A stretch of DNA of 64,000 nt from Buddleja alternifolia. Taxonomy: Eukaryota > Streptophyta > Magnoliopsida > Lamiales > Scrophulariaceae. Positions 11,373 to 24,500 of the stretch are shown one piece after another. The translations under genes and the position numbers were made by a program. The DNA lies in the NCBI GenBank assembly GCA_019426215.1, contig CM033404.1, forward strand, positions 2,542,001-2,606,000, given 5' to 3'. Below the pieces are notes generated by a model. It saw only the letters and a list, made by a program, of their open reading frames with translations, was not told the DNA's origin and made no database searches. Each line of letters starts with the position of its first letter. Positions within the stretch are counted from its first letter, which is position 1.

Positions 11373-14271
11373 CTAAGTTGGGCCAATAGAGCTATTCTCC
11401 ACATGGATCAACCCCTTACTCTCAAGTTTCTTTTCCTCTAACGCCATCATAGTCGACCTCCACTTAAAGAACGTCCCAAAATAAGTCTCCATTTCTTCGA
11501 GCGTTTTACCCTGAGTCTCGGGGTATAAAGTGTAAAAGAACACCCACGCAATAGCAGCAACCCCTGCATACAAAAAGAACGCCCCTCCTATAGTTATGGC
11601 GTTCGACAAGGATATAAACGTCATTGAAATAACTGAGCTAGTGACCCGATTCGACGCGATTCCCATAGCACAACCTTGGGCCCTTAACTTCAACGGAAAA
11701 ATCTCCGAACTATAAACCCAAGTAATCGGGCCCATTCCAAGCGCGAAAACGGACACGTAACACAAAATCGAAGCCATACACAAAGCCACGGCCCAAACCA
11801 ATCTTTCATCCGAGTTTCCAATATAAGTAAGCCCAATAGCCAAGCCCGTTAAACAAAAGGCACAGCCCGCGGCACTAGTTAAAAGCAAAGGGCGCCGTCC
11901 GATCTTATCCAACAAAAACGTGGAAACCAAAGTAAAACACAACTTCACAAATCCAACGGCCATCGTCGCGAGTAGCTTATGCGTGTCATTTTGTATACCC
12001 GCTCTTTGAAATATTTCCGGACTATAAAGCACCACAGAGTCTATCCCACTCGCTTGTTGGAAAAAATGTACACCCACGCCGCACAATATAATGTGGCGCA
12101 CGGCGGGGGTGGGGTGTAGGAGGAGTTCTCTCCATACGCCATCGCCGCGATTTTGTTTGGGGACGGAAACGACGTCGTCGTCGCAGTTTTCGGGTATGCC
12201 TGCGGCTTCTTTGATGTCAATGAGTCGGAGTTTGGACTCGTCTAGTGACTCGGAGGTTTTGTCGAGGACTCGTTTGGCTTCGGCGAGTCGACCCTGCATG
12301 ACGAGCCAACGAGGCGACTCGGGCATGAAGATGATGACCGTGGCGAGGAATAAAGAGGGGATTGTGCCGACGCCGAGCATAAATCGCCACCCTAAGTTTG
12401 TTGGGAGCTTGGAGAATGCTAAGTTTGATACATAACCAAGTAGTATGCCTGCATGGAGAAAGAATAAAGAATAAGGGAAAGAATATCATTTATTTTAATA
12501 AATAGGTTACATGATACCTTGTTACAATCAGCTAACAATTACAATAAAACTAGAGAAAAACCCATACGCCTTCGGTGAGAGTAGAACTCAAGACCTCTAA
12601 AATCTTGAGATTAATATCGCCAGTAGAACTAGATTTCATTGGGAGGAGAAAAAAATAGAATTAATTTTTTAAAATATCAAAAACTCTAAAAATTTAAAAT
12701 TAAAATCCTAATTAAAAGAATAAGGAAAATAATAATAAAAAAATTAAATAAATCGGTTACGCGATACAGTATTACAATCAACTAACAATTACTATAAAAA
12801 TTTTTAAAAAAATCTACACGATTTCGGTGGGAGTAGAACCCAAGACCTTTAATATCTTGTAACTTCCCCAATATAGATAGGCTTAGAAAAAAAGTAGACT
12901 TATTTTTTCATGTATAAAAATTTTGAAAAATTAAAATTAAATCATAATTAATATAAATTATCAATATAAAAATTCTAAGTAAATAAATTTTTATACAAAA
13001 GTATATTTAATTAATTTTTAATCCAGAAAACTAAGCGTGTTCAAATTCAAAAATTTATTAACCTTAAAGTTTGGGTTTTTTTTAATGAAAAATTGATGGA
13101 ATGGATTTTTTAGATTGAAATTTCTTATCATGATATTTTTGGATATAAAAGTTTTTTTGATGGGTTTTTAGTAATTTTTTCTAGAATTGATTAACAAGTT
13201 GTCCATGAATAAATAAATAAAGTATGCACATATATATATATATATAATAATACTTTTGTGGTCACGCGACATGCTACTCACTTAACAACTATTAAGCAAA
13301 ACCGTAAACGATCAAATATAAATTAATATATAATACATATCAATAATATATTCATTTTATGATATTAATATATTTTATTTAAGGATTCCCAATAAAATTT
13401 GGGTAAGTAAAACTTTTTAAGCAATTAGCATGATAGTCTCTATACTTAATTTGTATAATTTGATTCAAGTTGTATCTACTTTTGAATTTCAATATACAGA
13501 TACATATCTAAGCCTATATGGAATTGGTTTAAGTGTATATTTAAAATAATATGTAACGTGAAGTTTTTGTACCTAGCTAATTGTTGAGAGTAGTCAACAA
13601 CAATATGCATGTGACGCAATTTTAAAATTGACCGTCTTTATATTTTAGTGTTAAATTGTGAAAATAATTGCAGTTGTGAATGTGACTTGCAACTTGTTAA
13701 AAGAAAAAATATAGCAAGCCACCTCAAACAAAAAATTTGTGCGTAACTCTTGTCTATTCAAGGGGTATGGGTAGACAGGTGTATAAAGTCAAATATTGGA
13801 TCCGATATATGTAAAGAATTTGCAACGTAACTATAACATTTTTAAATATAAGATACATGAATCACAATTTTTATTTTTTTTTGCTTTTAAACATTTATTG
13901 AGACAAAAACTACATTATTAGAAGAGAACTAAAATATTAATGATTAAGTTAAAATTCTATTCTTTTTTTGCATGAGTTGACACGTTTATAAACTCTTCCA
14001 AAATAAATTATGAATTTAATAAAAAAATTCATTTGCCCGAACCCAATTGGCTTAAAAATAAAATAAAAAAATACACTAATACTGGCACCTTGTGCGTTGC
14101 ACGAAAAGAATTTTTTATGCAAAAATTTCTTATAATTTATTATTTTCGAGTTAACCTTAGATTAATAAAAAACTAATTTCTGTTTTATATCTTTGTATCA
14201 TCTGATATATATAATGGTATCATATTGTGACTATTAATATGTAGCTGGTTCAAGTGTATGTTTAAAAGAAT

Positions 14272-14329
<58 letters not shown>

Positions 14330-16366
14330 GCGTGTGTGTGAAGTCTTTGTACCTAATTATTGAGAGTAGTCAACAACAATATGGGACGCAATTTTAAAAT
14401 CAACCATCTTAATTTTTTAGCATTAAATTTTGAAAATTATTGCAGTAGTGAATGTGACTTATAGCTAGTAGACATATGTAACTTCGCAAAAGAAAATTTA
14501 TAGTTAGCCACCTTCAATAAAAAATTGTGCTCAACTTTTGTCAATTCATGGCGCATGGGTCGTATAAATTAAGGCATAGATTGGACCCGATGATAAAGAA
14601 TTTTCAACCATAACATATAGAAAAAAATAAGTTACACGCATGGGTATATTATAAAAGCATTTGCCTCAATAATTAGGCTAGTGGATGAGTCAAGTCAAGT
14701 CGAATAGAACAAATTGTTGTTTAAACTTGTTTGAATTATTATCGAGTTTCAAAATTTGTGTTTGAGTTTGGTTTATTTGTTAATTGAGCTGAGATTAAAC
14801 TAACTTTTATCGAGCCAAATTCGAGTAACTTGATTTTTTTTACACATATTACTTCATTAATTTTTACTAATCGATACAACTTTCAAAAGTTATCGAACAC
14901 AAAAACTTGTTCAAACTTGGTTTAATGTGTTAAATGAGTTGAGCTCAAACGAGCTTCAAATAATTAATCTCGAATTGAGCATCGTATAGTTTGGTTCGTC
15001 TTTTAACCGTATCTATAACAATTATCGAGACAAAAACTACATTATTAGAAGAAAATTAAAATATTAATGAAGTTAAAATCCTATCATGTTTGCATGTGTT
15101 GACACATCTAGACTACACCTCCCAAAATTAATCAAGAATTTTTAACAATTTTTTTCACATGCCCCAGCCCATTTGAATAAAAATAAAAATAAAAGAGACA
15201 AAAAATTACGTAAAACTCAAAGGCCCATAATTAATTATAATACTATTATAAATCCTTACCAATATTGATGAACACTTCTGGGAAAGAAAGGAGGAAGCCG
15301 CGACAAGAAGTAGGCGCCACTTCAGCCGTGTACACCGGCGCGATCATCAGCGCGTAGCCGACGCCGATGCCAGCTACGAAGCGGCCAATCATGAGAAATG
15401 CGTAGTTGGTGGCTAAGCCCATAAGCAGCGCGCCGACGAAGAATATGGCTCCGGCGAAGACTATAGTGAGACGGCGGCCAAAGCGGTCGGAAATGCGGCC
15501 GGCTAGAGCCGAGCCGATGAGCGAGTACAGGCTAAAGATTCCCATTACAACTTCTTTTTGTACGTCGGTAATTTTGAGGTCTTTTTGGATGTAAATTATT
15601 GCTCCACTCATCACTCCTATATCTGCATGTAAATAATTAAGAACAATAAATAAATTTGTATGCCTAAATGTTAAGCCCTATACGCTCATAACAAGTGTAT
15701 ATATATATATATATATATATATATGATTGCAATATAATAAAATAAGTGTTTAGGGATTGAGATTTTGTTTCGTATCCAAATTACAAAAATCAAAACGAAA
15801 TTTTCTAAAAAAATATATTTGAGTCTCAATTAATGTCACAGACAAATTAACTTGAGTGAAATTCTTTCTTTGCATACCAGTCATATATATATGTAAAATC
15901 TTCACATAAATATTAGTATAACACGAAAATATTATACAGATAAGTAAAAGAAGATCTGAATTACACACACATATATATACATATATATGAAAAATAAATG
16001 TAAATTCTTCACATAAATATTAGTGTAACATGAAAATATTATACAGATGTGTAATCTGAATTGCATGACACATTTATTTTTCATATATGTCAATAAACAT
16101 GTACTTAAAGTCCACTTCAAAAAAAAGCAAAACATATACTAAAAAATCAAAAGGAAAAAACTTGTAATCATTTATACACAAAAGTGCTATATATATAAAT
16201 TGTATATACCATATCCAAGTAAGATGGAGGTCATGCAAGCTAAAAAAGAACAAGCTAAAGCATACTTGTTCTTTTTTGGTTTTTGGGGCGGGTCGAAAGC
16301 GGGTATGGGTAAATGTGATTGGCTGGTGAAGATGACACCATTTTTCTCCATTTTGCCGTCGGCCAT
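11373..16366 (-). CDS. Polyol/monosaccharide transporter, PLT family, copy 1
   Basis: Minus-strand exons are 16366-16210 (ATG at 16366), 15622-15260 and 12448-11373, GT-AG, phases 1 and 1, encoding 531 residues, the usual PLT length. Family marks are an N-terminal first membrane span ending SILLGYD, DRFGRR between TM2 and TM3, GRFVAGIGVGYA, PESPRWLVMQGR after TM6, FFQQASGID in TM7, DKIGRRPLL between TM8 and TM9, GPITWVYSSEIFPL in TM10 and PETQGKTLEEME after TM12. PLT proteins are 12-span H+ symporters of the plasma membrane that move polyols, cyclitols and various monosaccharides, often in sink or phloem cells. The start matches that of the paralogue at 36535 (both begin MADGK). Intron 2 is 2.8 kb and holds two SINE-like insertions. 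No disabling change is seen. Substrate cannot be read from sequence. Confidence 0.93.
12480..12640 (-). mobile_element. SINE-like fragment, antisense in PLT copy 1 intron 2
   Basis: Read on the minus strand, it has a degenerate tRNA-like B box (GGTCTTGAGTTCTACTCTC), then CGAAGGCGTATGGGTTTTTC, then GTAATTGTTAGCTGATTGTA. The same order of words is found at 12725-12870 (minus) and 16565-16777 (plus), so the three are one family. Ends are approximate. Confidence 0.5.
12725..12870 (-). mobile_element. Second SINE-like fragment in PLT copy 1 intron 2
   Basis: On the minus strand, GGTCTTGGGTTCTACTCCCA resembles a Pol III B box, and it is followed by GTAATTGTTAGTTGATTGTA, as in the neighbour 245 bp away. 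Both lie in the same orientation as the host gene. Confidence 0.5.
12871..15240. other. Remainder of PLT copy 1 intron 2
   Basis: AT-rich intron sequence with a compound microsatellite at 14272-14325. Two blocks about 0.8 kb apart share the words GAGTAGTCAACAACAATATG (about 13586 and 14361) and are probably a diverged duplication. No coding signal was seen. Confidence 0.5.
14272..14325. repeat. Compound (TA)n(GT)n microsatellite
   Basis: About 14 TA units run directly into about 13 GT units inside intron 2 of the first PLT gene. Confidence 0.9.
15700..15724. repeat. AT microsatellite in PLT copy 1 intron 1
   Basis: A pure (AT)n run of about 12 units lies in intron 1. Further on (15880-16080), a block containing AATCTTCACATAAATATTAG recurs in near-identical form about 110 bp later. 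Confidence 0.8.
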
Positions 16367-16460
16367 GTTAGGGGTAGGGGGGGGGGGGGTATATATTTTT
16401 GGATTGCTGTAGTGTGGCGTTTGAGGGTTGGGATATATACTATATATATAGATATTTACA
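16367..16460 (-). promoter_or_regulatory. PLT copy 1 leader and probable TATA region
   Basis: On the minus strand an extended TATATATAG block (about 16432-16451) lies about 80 nt upstream of the ATG. It corresponds to the TATATATA of the second PLT gene, where the same box is followed by GACAAGAAG. A run of 13 G (16377-16389, plus strand) lies within the leader and is absent from the paralogue. Confidence 0.45.
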
Positions 16461-16564
16461 AGAAGAGGATGACAAAGTTTCAAGGATTACATCAAATATT
16501 TTTTAATCAAATATTATATTATATCTTATTTATCAATGAAATGTCAACTATCAACAATCAATCA

Positions 16565-16777
16565 TTAATAACTACTCGATAATCATCAAGAGGTTATGGG
16601 TTCGACTCCCACTGAATGCATGTGGGTTTTCTTTCTACTTAGATGGTAGTTTAGTTTGTAATAGTTATTAGTCTTTGATTGTATTTGCTCATAATACTTA
16701 CTTGTAATAGATTCTCTTGTAATTGATACAATATAATGTTGTAATCGCTTCTATCAAAAAAAAAAAAAAAAAAAAAG
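16565..16777 (+). mobile_element. SINE-like retroposon with poly(A) tail
   Basis: The plus strand shows a consensus-like Pol III B box in GAGGTTATGGGTTCGACTCC, then a tail region and a run of about 22 A ending at 16777. No A box is evident, so the copy may be 5' truncated. The family is shared with the two antisense copies in PLT copy 1 intron 2. Confidence 0.55.
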
Positions 16778-16936
16778 AAACTAATCTACGCTTTTAATTA
16801 AATAGGACTTGAACTCATGTGATCATGATTATGGTACGTTAATTCGACTTCGCCATATATAACATTGTAACTCATTCATTTGAGGAATAAAGTTAAATCA
16901 TTTGCGACTTTTTGAAAATTCTCAAAGCACTTAATT

Positions 16937-17165
16937 TATATATATATATATATATATAAATATATGTGTGTGTGTGTGTGTGTTTTTACTGCATAGTTTT
17001 AAGAGGTTAAAAGACATAATTGTCTTTTCATTAAAATACAAATGAAATCTTGTTATATGTATATATGCTGTGTAGCTAAATTTCTATATTTTTTTAAAAG
17101 AAAAAATTGTATTTAATTAATTATCATATATATATATATATATATGTGTATGTGTGTGTACGTAT
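16937..17165. repeat. AT/GT microsatellites in a short tandem arrangement
   Basis: (TA)n(TG)n tracts at 16937-16983 and 17126-17160 are each followed by related text (GAGGTTAAAAGACATAATTGTCTTTTCATTAAA and TAAGTTTAAAGGACAAATTTGTCTTTTCATAAA, quoted here only as similar blocks at 17003 and 17211). This suggests an old duplication of about 200 bp. Confidence 0.5.
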
Positions 17166-17635
17166 ATGTATATATAGATGTGTTAGTATCACTGATCAAC
17201 CTAACTTTAATAAGTTTAAAGGACAAATTTGTCTTTTCATAAAGTACAAATCAGATCTTGTTATATGATGTTGTACATGTTGCTAAATATTATATCCCAC
17301 AAACTATATTACATATATATCATATATGTGCAATAAAGGTATTCCTCATTAAAATAGCTATATATCCCAAGATAAAAAGTATGATTAAGTATGCAGGATT
17401 TAGAATAATATCTCGTTGAGTTGATAAGTAGCAGTAATTTTCAATTTAACTTAATTCATATGATGTCAATTATTCATCTAAAGAGAAACAATAAAGCCAA
17501 GCTATCAAAGCAATAAAATATGGTGATCTCATTTAAATATTAGTACTTGCACATGACAACATAATTTACTTGATCATTTTTAATCTGTCATACATGTTAT
17601 GCAAATAATGACAGAGGTTGCCAGTTATTAGTTAA

Positions 17636-18321
17636 TGGGATAATTGGCAAATTGCACCCTTAAATTATTATATTTTAGCACCCTTAAATTTGATTCTTGA
17701 CAATCGAATTATATATAAATTGGCATATTGCACCCTAAAGTGAATTTACACCATCCAAACTCACCCAAAAAATGACTTCAATATTTTTTTGGAGGATAAT
17801 ATTATAAATACAAAGAGGCAAAATTGTATGTGAAAATCTATAGAAGTCCTCCCAATTCTAAAATTAGCTAGTTAATAAAATAAAATCTTTAAAATTGTCT
17901 TTTTAGCTCTTGGAGAAATCCTTTGAGAATCTCCATCGATCTCAAGCCTCAATATCCCCACAATTATTGCCGAAGGGTTTCTCCAAGAGTAAAGAGGGGA
18001 TTTTAGTTTATTGATTAACCCTAAGATTAAGAGAATTATATTCTACAAATATTCACTATTTTAGGTATAAAATTGCCTTCGACATGACAGATTTTCAAGT
18101 TTTTTTTTCTTGGTACAATTTTTGATTTCTTTGTATTTATAATTATACCCTTTACAACATAGTCAACTCGTTTTTTTGGTGAGCTAGATTGTGTAAATTC
18201 GCCTCATAGTGCAAAATGCCAAACTATATGCAATTAGAGGATGCAAGCTGTCAAAAATTGAATTTAAAGGTGCATTGTGCCAAAAGGTGACAATTCAGGG
18301 TGCAATCTGACAATTACCCCA
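17636..18321. mobile_element. Foldback (long inverted repeat) element
   Basis: The left arm, beginning TGGGATAATTGGCAAATTGCACCC, is matched in reverse complement by the right arm, ending GGTGCAATCTGACAATTACCCCA. Similarity continues about 200 bp inward on each side through TTTGGCAT..GCAC and the ATTATAAATACAAAGA blocks. It has no ORF. No clear target duplication was recognised. Confidence 0.6.
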
Positions 18322-19670
18322 ATATATGCCGCCAAATTTCAATTACCTACTCTACAATGGAAAATTTTAGTCCGATCTCGACTTGGCCACACTCAAGTAT
18401 ATTTCACAATGTGAGTGAATTCCAATCTTCATATAATTGGTCATCTATTTTGTAAAATATACTAGGGATCGACCAAATAGGAAGCGAACTAGAATGGTGA
18501 TAGTACGAATACAAAATATCGCGGTAGAAATCATTATCTTCTATTTTGTTTGCATAGTGTAACATATTTCAATATATTGATTAAATCAATCCCACTTAAT
18601 TAGATAGATAAATGTCAACATAGTTTGATATATATTTCGTCACTCAATCAACGTTTTTGTTTTTTCTTTCTCCAAATCTCCTCCAACAATATCATTTATT
18701 TGTTTTCTCCTCTCAAACATCCTTTCTGGCCTCCCCGCCCTTTCTTCCCAACAACGTACATATTCAATATAATAAACCACACATATATTAAATTTATTAA
18801 ATATTATACCCGTATAAAGAAATAGGAAAATATATATGTGTGATATACTAATATGTAACCAAAAATAAATAAATATGTGTAATATTAAATAGTAATCAAT
18901 ATTCATGCCATCATTTTTAGTTGAGATTGCTAATTAATAAGTTTTTGAACAATTAATGACGACCTTTCAATTTGTAAATCCCAACAAGTATTTCAATTTG
19001 TAAATCCCAACAAGTATTTCAATTTGTAAATCCCACGAATTGAAAAGTGGTGATGGATTAGTTTTAGGACCAACCAAGACATTTCTTTGAAAAAAAATAA
19101 AAAAAATCTGTTTGTAGGTAGTTGATGGGGAAAACACATACTGCATGGTACTTAACTAATTAATTAGGCTTCGTATGTACCTAATTGATGCTTCACAATT
19201 GCCTAAACATTTCATAAATTGTTTATATTCATGTAACAAAATTGCTTATACTTGTCTATCCTCAATTATATAATTAAATTATAATTCTCATATTTGTCCA
19301 AACAACAATATTCCTCTATTACCAAATGATCATTATTATTTTATGTGTGATTTCGGTAAAGAACATAACTCAAATAGAAATTTAATTTGTATTTATCCAA
19401 ACAAAAGTATATATCTTTTAATTACAATAAATATATGGTCATTTATGTGTGATTTTGAATGAGATGATGCACGTAACTTCTTGAAACTTTACGTAAAAAT
19501 ATTCTACGGAATACACCCCTAATAATTTCCACGTGTAATTTATGTTGGTGTCTTTTGCACAAAAATATGTAGATTCATGCATTGTGCATTTTCTTTGTAT
19601 TGAAAGAGACTAAATATAAAAATTATTTGAATTAATATTAAGTGTACCATGTATTTTTCCAACTTATATA
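18322..19670. other. Intergenic, no gene seen
   Basis: AT-rich sequence upstream of the first PLT gene. It contains a 26-bp tandem repeat (18964-19035) and nothing that resembles a coding exon. Confidence 0.5.
18964..19035. repeat. 26-bp tandem repeat, about 2.7 copies
   Basis: The unit TTTCAATTTGTAAATCCCAA plus CAAGTA occurs head to tail, the last copy being partial. Confidence 0.9.
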
Positions 19671-19674
19671 TAGT

Positions 19675-21540
19675 CGACACAATTGACATGCTTCTTTTTT
19701 TATGCAGGTATAAAGGGTGGGAGTGAATTTTATTTATATAAAACTGAGGAAATATAATTATTAGGGAACAAGATGCATGTACAAAAAGATAGATTATAAT
19801 AGTGACATGAGAGTAAGGAATACGTTTCTTGGTAGGTAGGGTCAAGTTGTTGAGGGGGCACTTATCAAGCTACTTAACCTCAATATGTGGTTTAGCTAGG
19901 GCTGCCGAACCCTCAGATGCCCATAATTCTATTTTTAATCTAATAAATAATAATTTTAAATTTTGTGTCCCTTTCCAAAATATAATAATATGCTTCGGTG
20001 TGCAGAAATTATCTATTTTAACCACTAAATTATTAGGTTCTCTTGGAATACTTTCTCTCAACTTAGGAGTTTCACATCAAGATATTTCCGAAGTTCAAAA
20101 TATCTCTTAATTCTCAACTAATTTTTTTTTTGTTCTGTTCCAATAGGCGATGATAAAGAAATGCTAATTGAGCCTAGTTTAGATAACCTTTAAAATAAAC
20201 CAAGTTTGATTTTTTTTCCCAAATAAAGAAAGCTACAATTTCTAAGTAAAATAAGTGTCATGCGAATGGACCCGTGACACAAATAAAATGGCAGTTTTAT
20301 GAGAACTAAAATGTGAGTGTGATTTGGTAAAGTGAAATGTAATCAATTATTGGAGAATGTGAAAGTTGAAAATGAAAATAGTGTATCTTTAGCAAGGTCT
20401 TAAATTTCGGTCGAAATTTCGGGTTTCCGGAGGCCCAAAAGCGAAATCAACTTTGATCCAATTTTACAGAATATCTTCCGAAATTTCGACCGAAACCTGA
20501 AATTTCTCTAAATTTTTGTCGAAACCCGAAATTTCCCGAAATTTAAAATAATATTTGTTAAATATCCATCGAAATTTTGACTGAAACCCGAAATTTTCTG
20601 AAATTTTCATCAAAACCCAAAAAATTTTGAAATTTAAAAGAATATATATATTTTTTAAATATTTATAGTTAAAAATTAGGGTCAAATGATCATTCATATT
20701 AAAAGAAAAGATAATAAATGACCAATTATGTAAACCAATAAACAATAAATTTAAATACGAATATGAAAGTGATATTAGGTAATAAGTTAATAAATATTTG
20801 GGTCTGAACACAAAAATTATTTATATAAGATCTTATAAAAATCCTTTTAGAAGCTTGATGTGGTTTTGAATAATGATTTTTACTAAAATTGTTGTACATT
20901 TTATTTTAATAAAATTCTTATGATATTTGATTATTATTTGACTACCATTATTTCATATTTTTCACACCAGGTTTTAGTCATTCTATTTAACAAGATTCAT
21001 TATGGTTATATTACACATGAAATATTACTAATGCAAAAAATGCATAATTATGATATTTAAAGTTACACAAAGTTTTATTGTAATTTTTCAAATATTTCTA
21101 TAAATTTCCATGATTTGTTTAAAATCGAAACCGGAATTTTGAATATCCCCGAAATTTTCATCGAAATTTTCGTAAATTTACTACCCTGATATAGACACCG
21201 ATACCGAAATTTAATACCTTGATCCTTAGTTAAGAATGGTATAAATTAAGTATTTTCATTTTCAAATAAGAAATGAAAATGAAAATATGAGTTTAAAAAC
21301 ACAAACAAACATAGTCATGTTTGAATATTTGATTATCCTTATAATCATCGAACAATCCAACTCCTAATTTTCGGGCACAATCAACATTTCTTTCTTTCTT
21401 ATTTATTTATTTATTTTACCTAATTATATGATAGAGACAACGACTAGTAGTTCCTTAAATAATTTTATTGGTTGCCACAAGTACTCACATCTCACGGCTA
21501 CAAGTGCAATTTTAAAAAAAGTCCTAACCGTTATGAGACC
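19675..21540. repeat. Duplicated intergenic segment, copy A (left part)
   Basis: Blocks collinear with copy B are seen at 19680-19727 (similar to 28213-28266), 20030-20310 (29510-29790) and 21305-21490 (30370-30560). For example, AAATAAAGAAAGCTACAATT occurs in both copies. Copy A continues beyond the LINE at 27777-28170. It is interrupted by a hAT-like MITE and by the LINE. Confidence 0.75.
20393..21221. mobile_element. hAT-like non-autonomous element in copy A
   Basis: The terminal inverted repeats read CAAGGTCTTAAATTTCGGT at the left and CAAGGTATTAAATTTCGGT (reverse complement) at the right. The flanking 8 bp are ATCTTTAG (20385-20392) and ATCCTTAG (21222-21229), 7 of 8 identical, as expected of a hAT target duplication. 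Near the left end a GAAACCCGAAATTTC-type motif recurs several times. It has no transposase ORF. The corresponding place in copy B is uninterrupted by this element. Confidence 0.7.
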
Positions 21541-21589
21541 AAACTATATATATATATATATTTTTTTTGAGAAGAAACGGTAAATATGA

Positions 21590-24500
21590 TTAAGAAGAAA
21601 TATCCGAAGATAAGGCAGAAATAGCAAGAATGGGGATTTCAGGGACAGGCCCCCGAGCACCTAAAACAGCTCTAGCAATAAAGTACGCAACAGAGTTACC
21701 TGAACGTTTCACAAAAGAACATTTAAATGAAGAAAAAGAAAGAGAGAGTTTTAAAATATCCGAGATGAGATTGCCAATAGGGGAGAGATCCATTGTCGCT
21801 GTTTGAACTTTGGATATAACTGAAAGGCAGTCCCCCTCTAGCTCGACAGCTGGCCAACCTTCCCGAGCAGCAAAGAGAAGGCCTTCCACCGCAGCCAACG
21901 CTTCAATGTATTCCGGTGAAAGAGCAAAATCTAGAAACCTCCCTGTCCACCCCACACATGAACCCCTCCAATCTCTAATAATAACCCCAACCGCTGCTTT
22001 ACCTCCAGTCATATCCACAGCTCCATCAACATTAATCCTCATGACCCCGAACGCCGGAGGCTGCCATTGAGCTCTGTGCGGCGAGAGTTTCTGAACCGAA
22101 TTAATTACCGAGCTATCTTGAAAACATTCAAGGAAACGGCGCACTGAGTTGACAATACTAGTAGACGAGGAGGCCGAATTATCCATAAGAGAAGAATTTC
22201 GATTAAACCAAAGAAACCAAAGAGTAACAAGAACTTGACAGTAGGCCTCTTCAGTTAATCGGTTATGAAGACCTCTTAGCCAGGCTTCCCCGTAACCAAA
22301 CCAAGAATTGATGTCGTACCATCGAATATGAGATAAAGCCCATACCTGACGAGAGATAGGGCAACCAAGAACTATGTGATACTCATCCTCGACTTCACTA
22401 TTACACACCGGGCAAGAAGTTGGTACCTCAAGATGACGTTTGAGAAGATTCTTACCAACTGGAAGAGCATGTTTACAGAATTTCCAGGCATGCAATCTGA
22501 TTTTTGGTGGAACCTTTGATTTCCAAATGAAGTCCCACTCTCCCCTACGTGGTTCGACCAATTCCGAGGATGTGATAGGTGCAAACCGGCGAGCCAGATC
22601 CCGGGCTAGATGATATGCTGACCGAACAGAGAAGTGACCCGATTTTGTGAAATGCCACATGATAGAGTCCGGGTTGCTTCTCGAGCCAAGGGGAATAGAG
22701 AGAATACTCGCTGCATCCTCCGGCTGAAAGATCTCGCGAACCCGAGTCGTATCCCACCAACACGTCGCATTGTCGAAAAGTTGATTCACCCGAGCATCCA
22801 CCGGTAAGAGATTCGGTGATGTGAAAACAGAAAAGTCCGGCGTTCGAGGTAACCATTTAGATGACCAGATTCGAACATGAGATCCCGATCCAATTCTCCA
22901 CCTAATACCCGCAAACACCAAATTCCGTGCCTCCCAAATTCCTCTCCATGTGAGCGATGGTTTATGCCCCAACTCCGTTTCGAAAAGAGATGATCCATAG
23001 AAATACTTGGCACGAAAGAGTCGGCTAACAAGGCAATCTGGTCTTGTCAATATCCTCCATGCCTGCTTGGCTAACATGGCTAAGTTAAACGCTCTGAGTT
23101 CTCGAAAGCCCAAACCACCTTCATCTTTTCTCTGGCAAAGCTTACTCCAGGCGAGCCAATGAATCTTTTTTGTTTGTCTGTTGTGCCACCAATAGTTTGC
23201 CATTTCAGATTCAATCTCAGTCAACAACGAATCAGGGAGCTTAAAGCAGCTCATACTATATGTGGGGATGGCTTGGATCACTGCTTTAAGAAGTACCTCT
23301 TTACCCGCCTGAGATAGAAAATTCGAGTTCCATCCATTTATTCGAGCCCGAATCCGATCACGAATAGAAGCAAAAATTTCCTTTTTAGATCTACCAATTA
23401 CTGATGGGAGTCCCAGGTACTTATCATGTTTGTCAAGAACCTGGACCCCTAGTGTATTTGCCATTTCAGCTCGAGAATCCGATGAAACATTTTTGCTGAA
23501 AACCACACCTGACTTATCAAGATTTACCTGCTGTCCCGAAGCCAGTTCATACTTCAGTAAGATATTTTTGATACATGTGAAGGCTGAAACCGACGCCTGC
23601 ATATAGATCAAGGTGTCATCGGCAAACAGTAAATGAGACACCCGAGGGGCATGTCTCGCAATCGCCACACCTTCGATTTCCCCCCTATTTTCTGCAGCTT
23701 GAATTAAACAATTTAGAACCTCGGCAACCAGTAAGAATAGATAAGGCGACAACGGATCACCTTGTCGGATTCCCCTTTGAGGTCTAATATATCCAAACTG
23801 GTTGCCGGTAAGCATAAAAGAGTAAGACACGGACTGGACACAGAGCAAAATTAAGTCAATAAAACCCCTCCCAAACCCCAATCTTACCAAAAGTTTCTCA
23901 AGAAAAATCCACTCTACTCTGTCATAGGCCTTACTCATATCCAATTTCAGCGCGACATGACCTTCTTTGCCCCACGATTTGTTCTTAAGGTAATGATTAA
24001 TCTCAAAAGAGACAAGGACATTATCGGAAATAAGACGACCTGGAACAAAAGCAGACTGAGATTCAGAGATAATATTATCAAGCAAAGGTTTAAGGCGATT
24101 AGCAATAGCCTTGGAGGCAATTTTATAAATAACGTTGCACAGACTAATGGGACGAAAATGGGAGACAAACTCAGGTTCATCTTTCTTAGGGATAAGCACT
24201 ATATGTGTAAAATTCATCTTATGAGGAAGAGATTTTTTACTAAGCATATTAAGGACACAAGAAGTAACATCAGCCCCTATAACATGCCAAAATTTTTGGA
24301 AAAAAATCGGAGACATGCCATCAGGGCCGGGGGATTTAAGGGGATGCATAGAAGAAAGAGCACAAGTTACCTCCACCTCAGAGAATTCACGACTTAGAGA
24401 ATCATTCATTTCAGGTGTTACCCTCGGTTGCACATTCTCAAGAACTTCATCCAAATCCGAGCTCACTGGCTGAATAGACGTGAACATATCCCTAAAGTAG

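Noticed and set aside
12091..12489. Open frames on both strands opposite the first transporter's exon 3
   Set aside because: Shadows of a GC-rich coding exon; no family resemblance.
16555..16640. Functional tRNA gene at the GGTTCGACTCC box
   Set aside because: There is no A box, no cloverleaf and no acceptor stem; a poly(A) tail follows, as in a SINE.
23957..24397. 146-codon plus-strand frame inside the LINE
   Set aside because: Antisense shadow of the reverse transcriptase frame.
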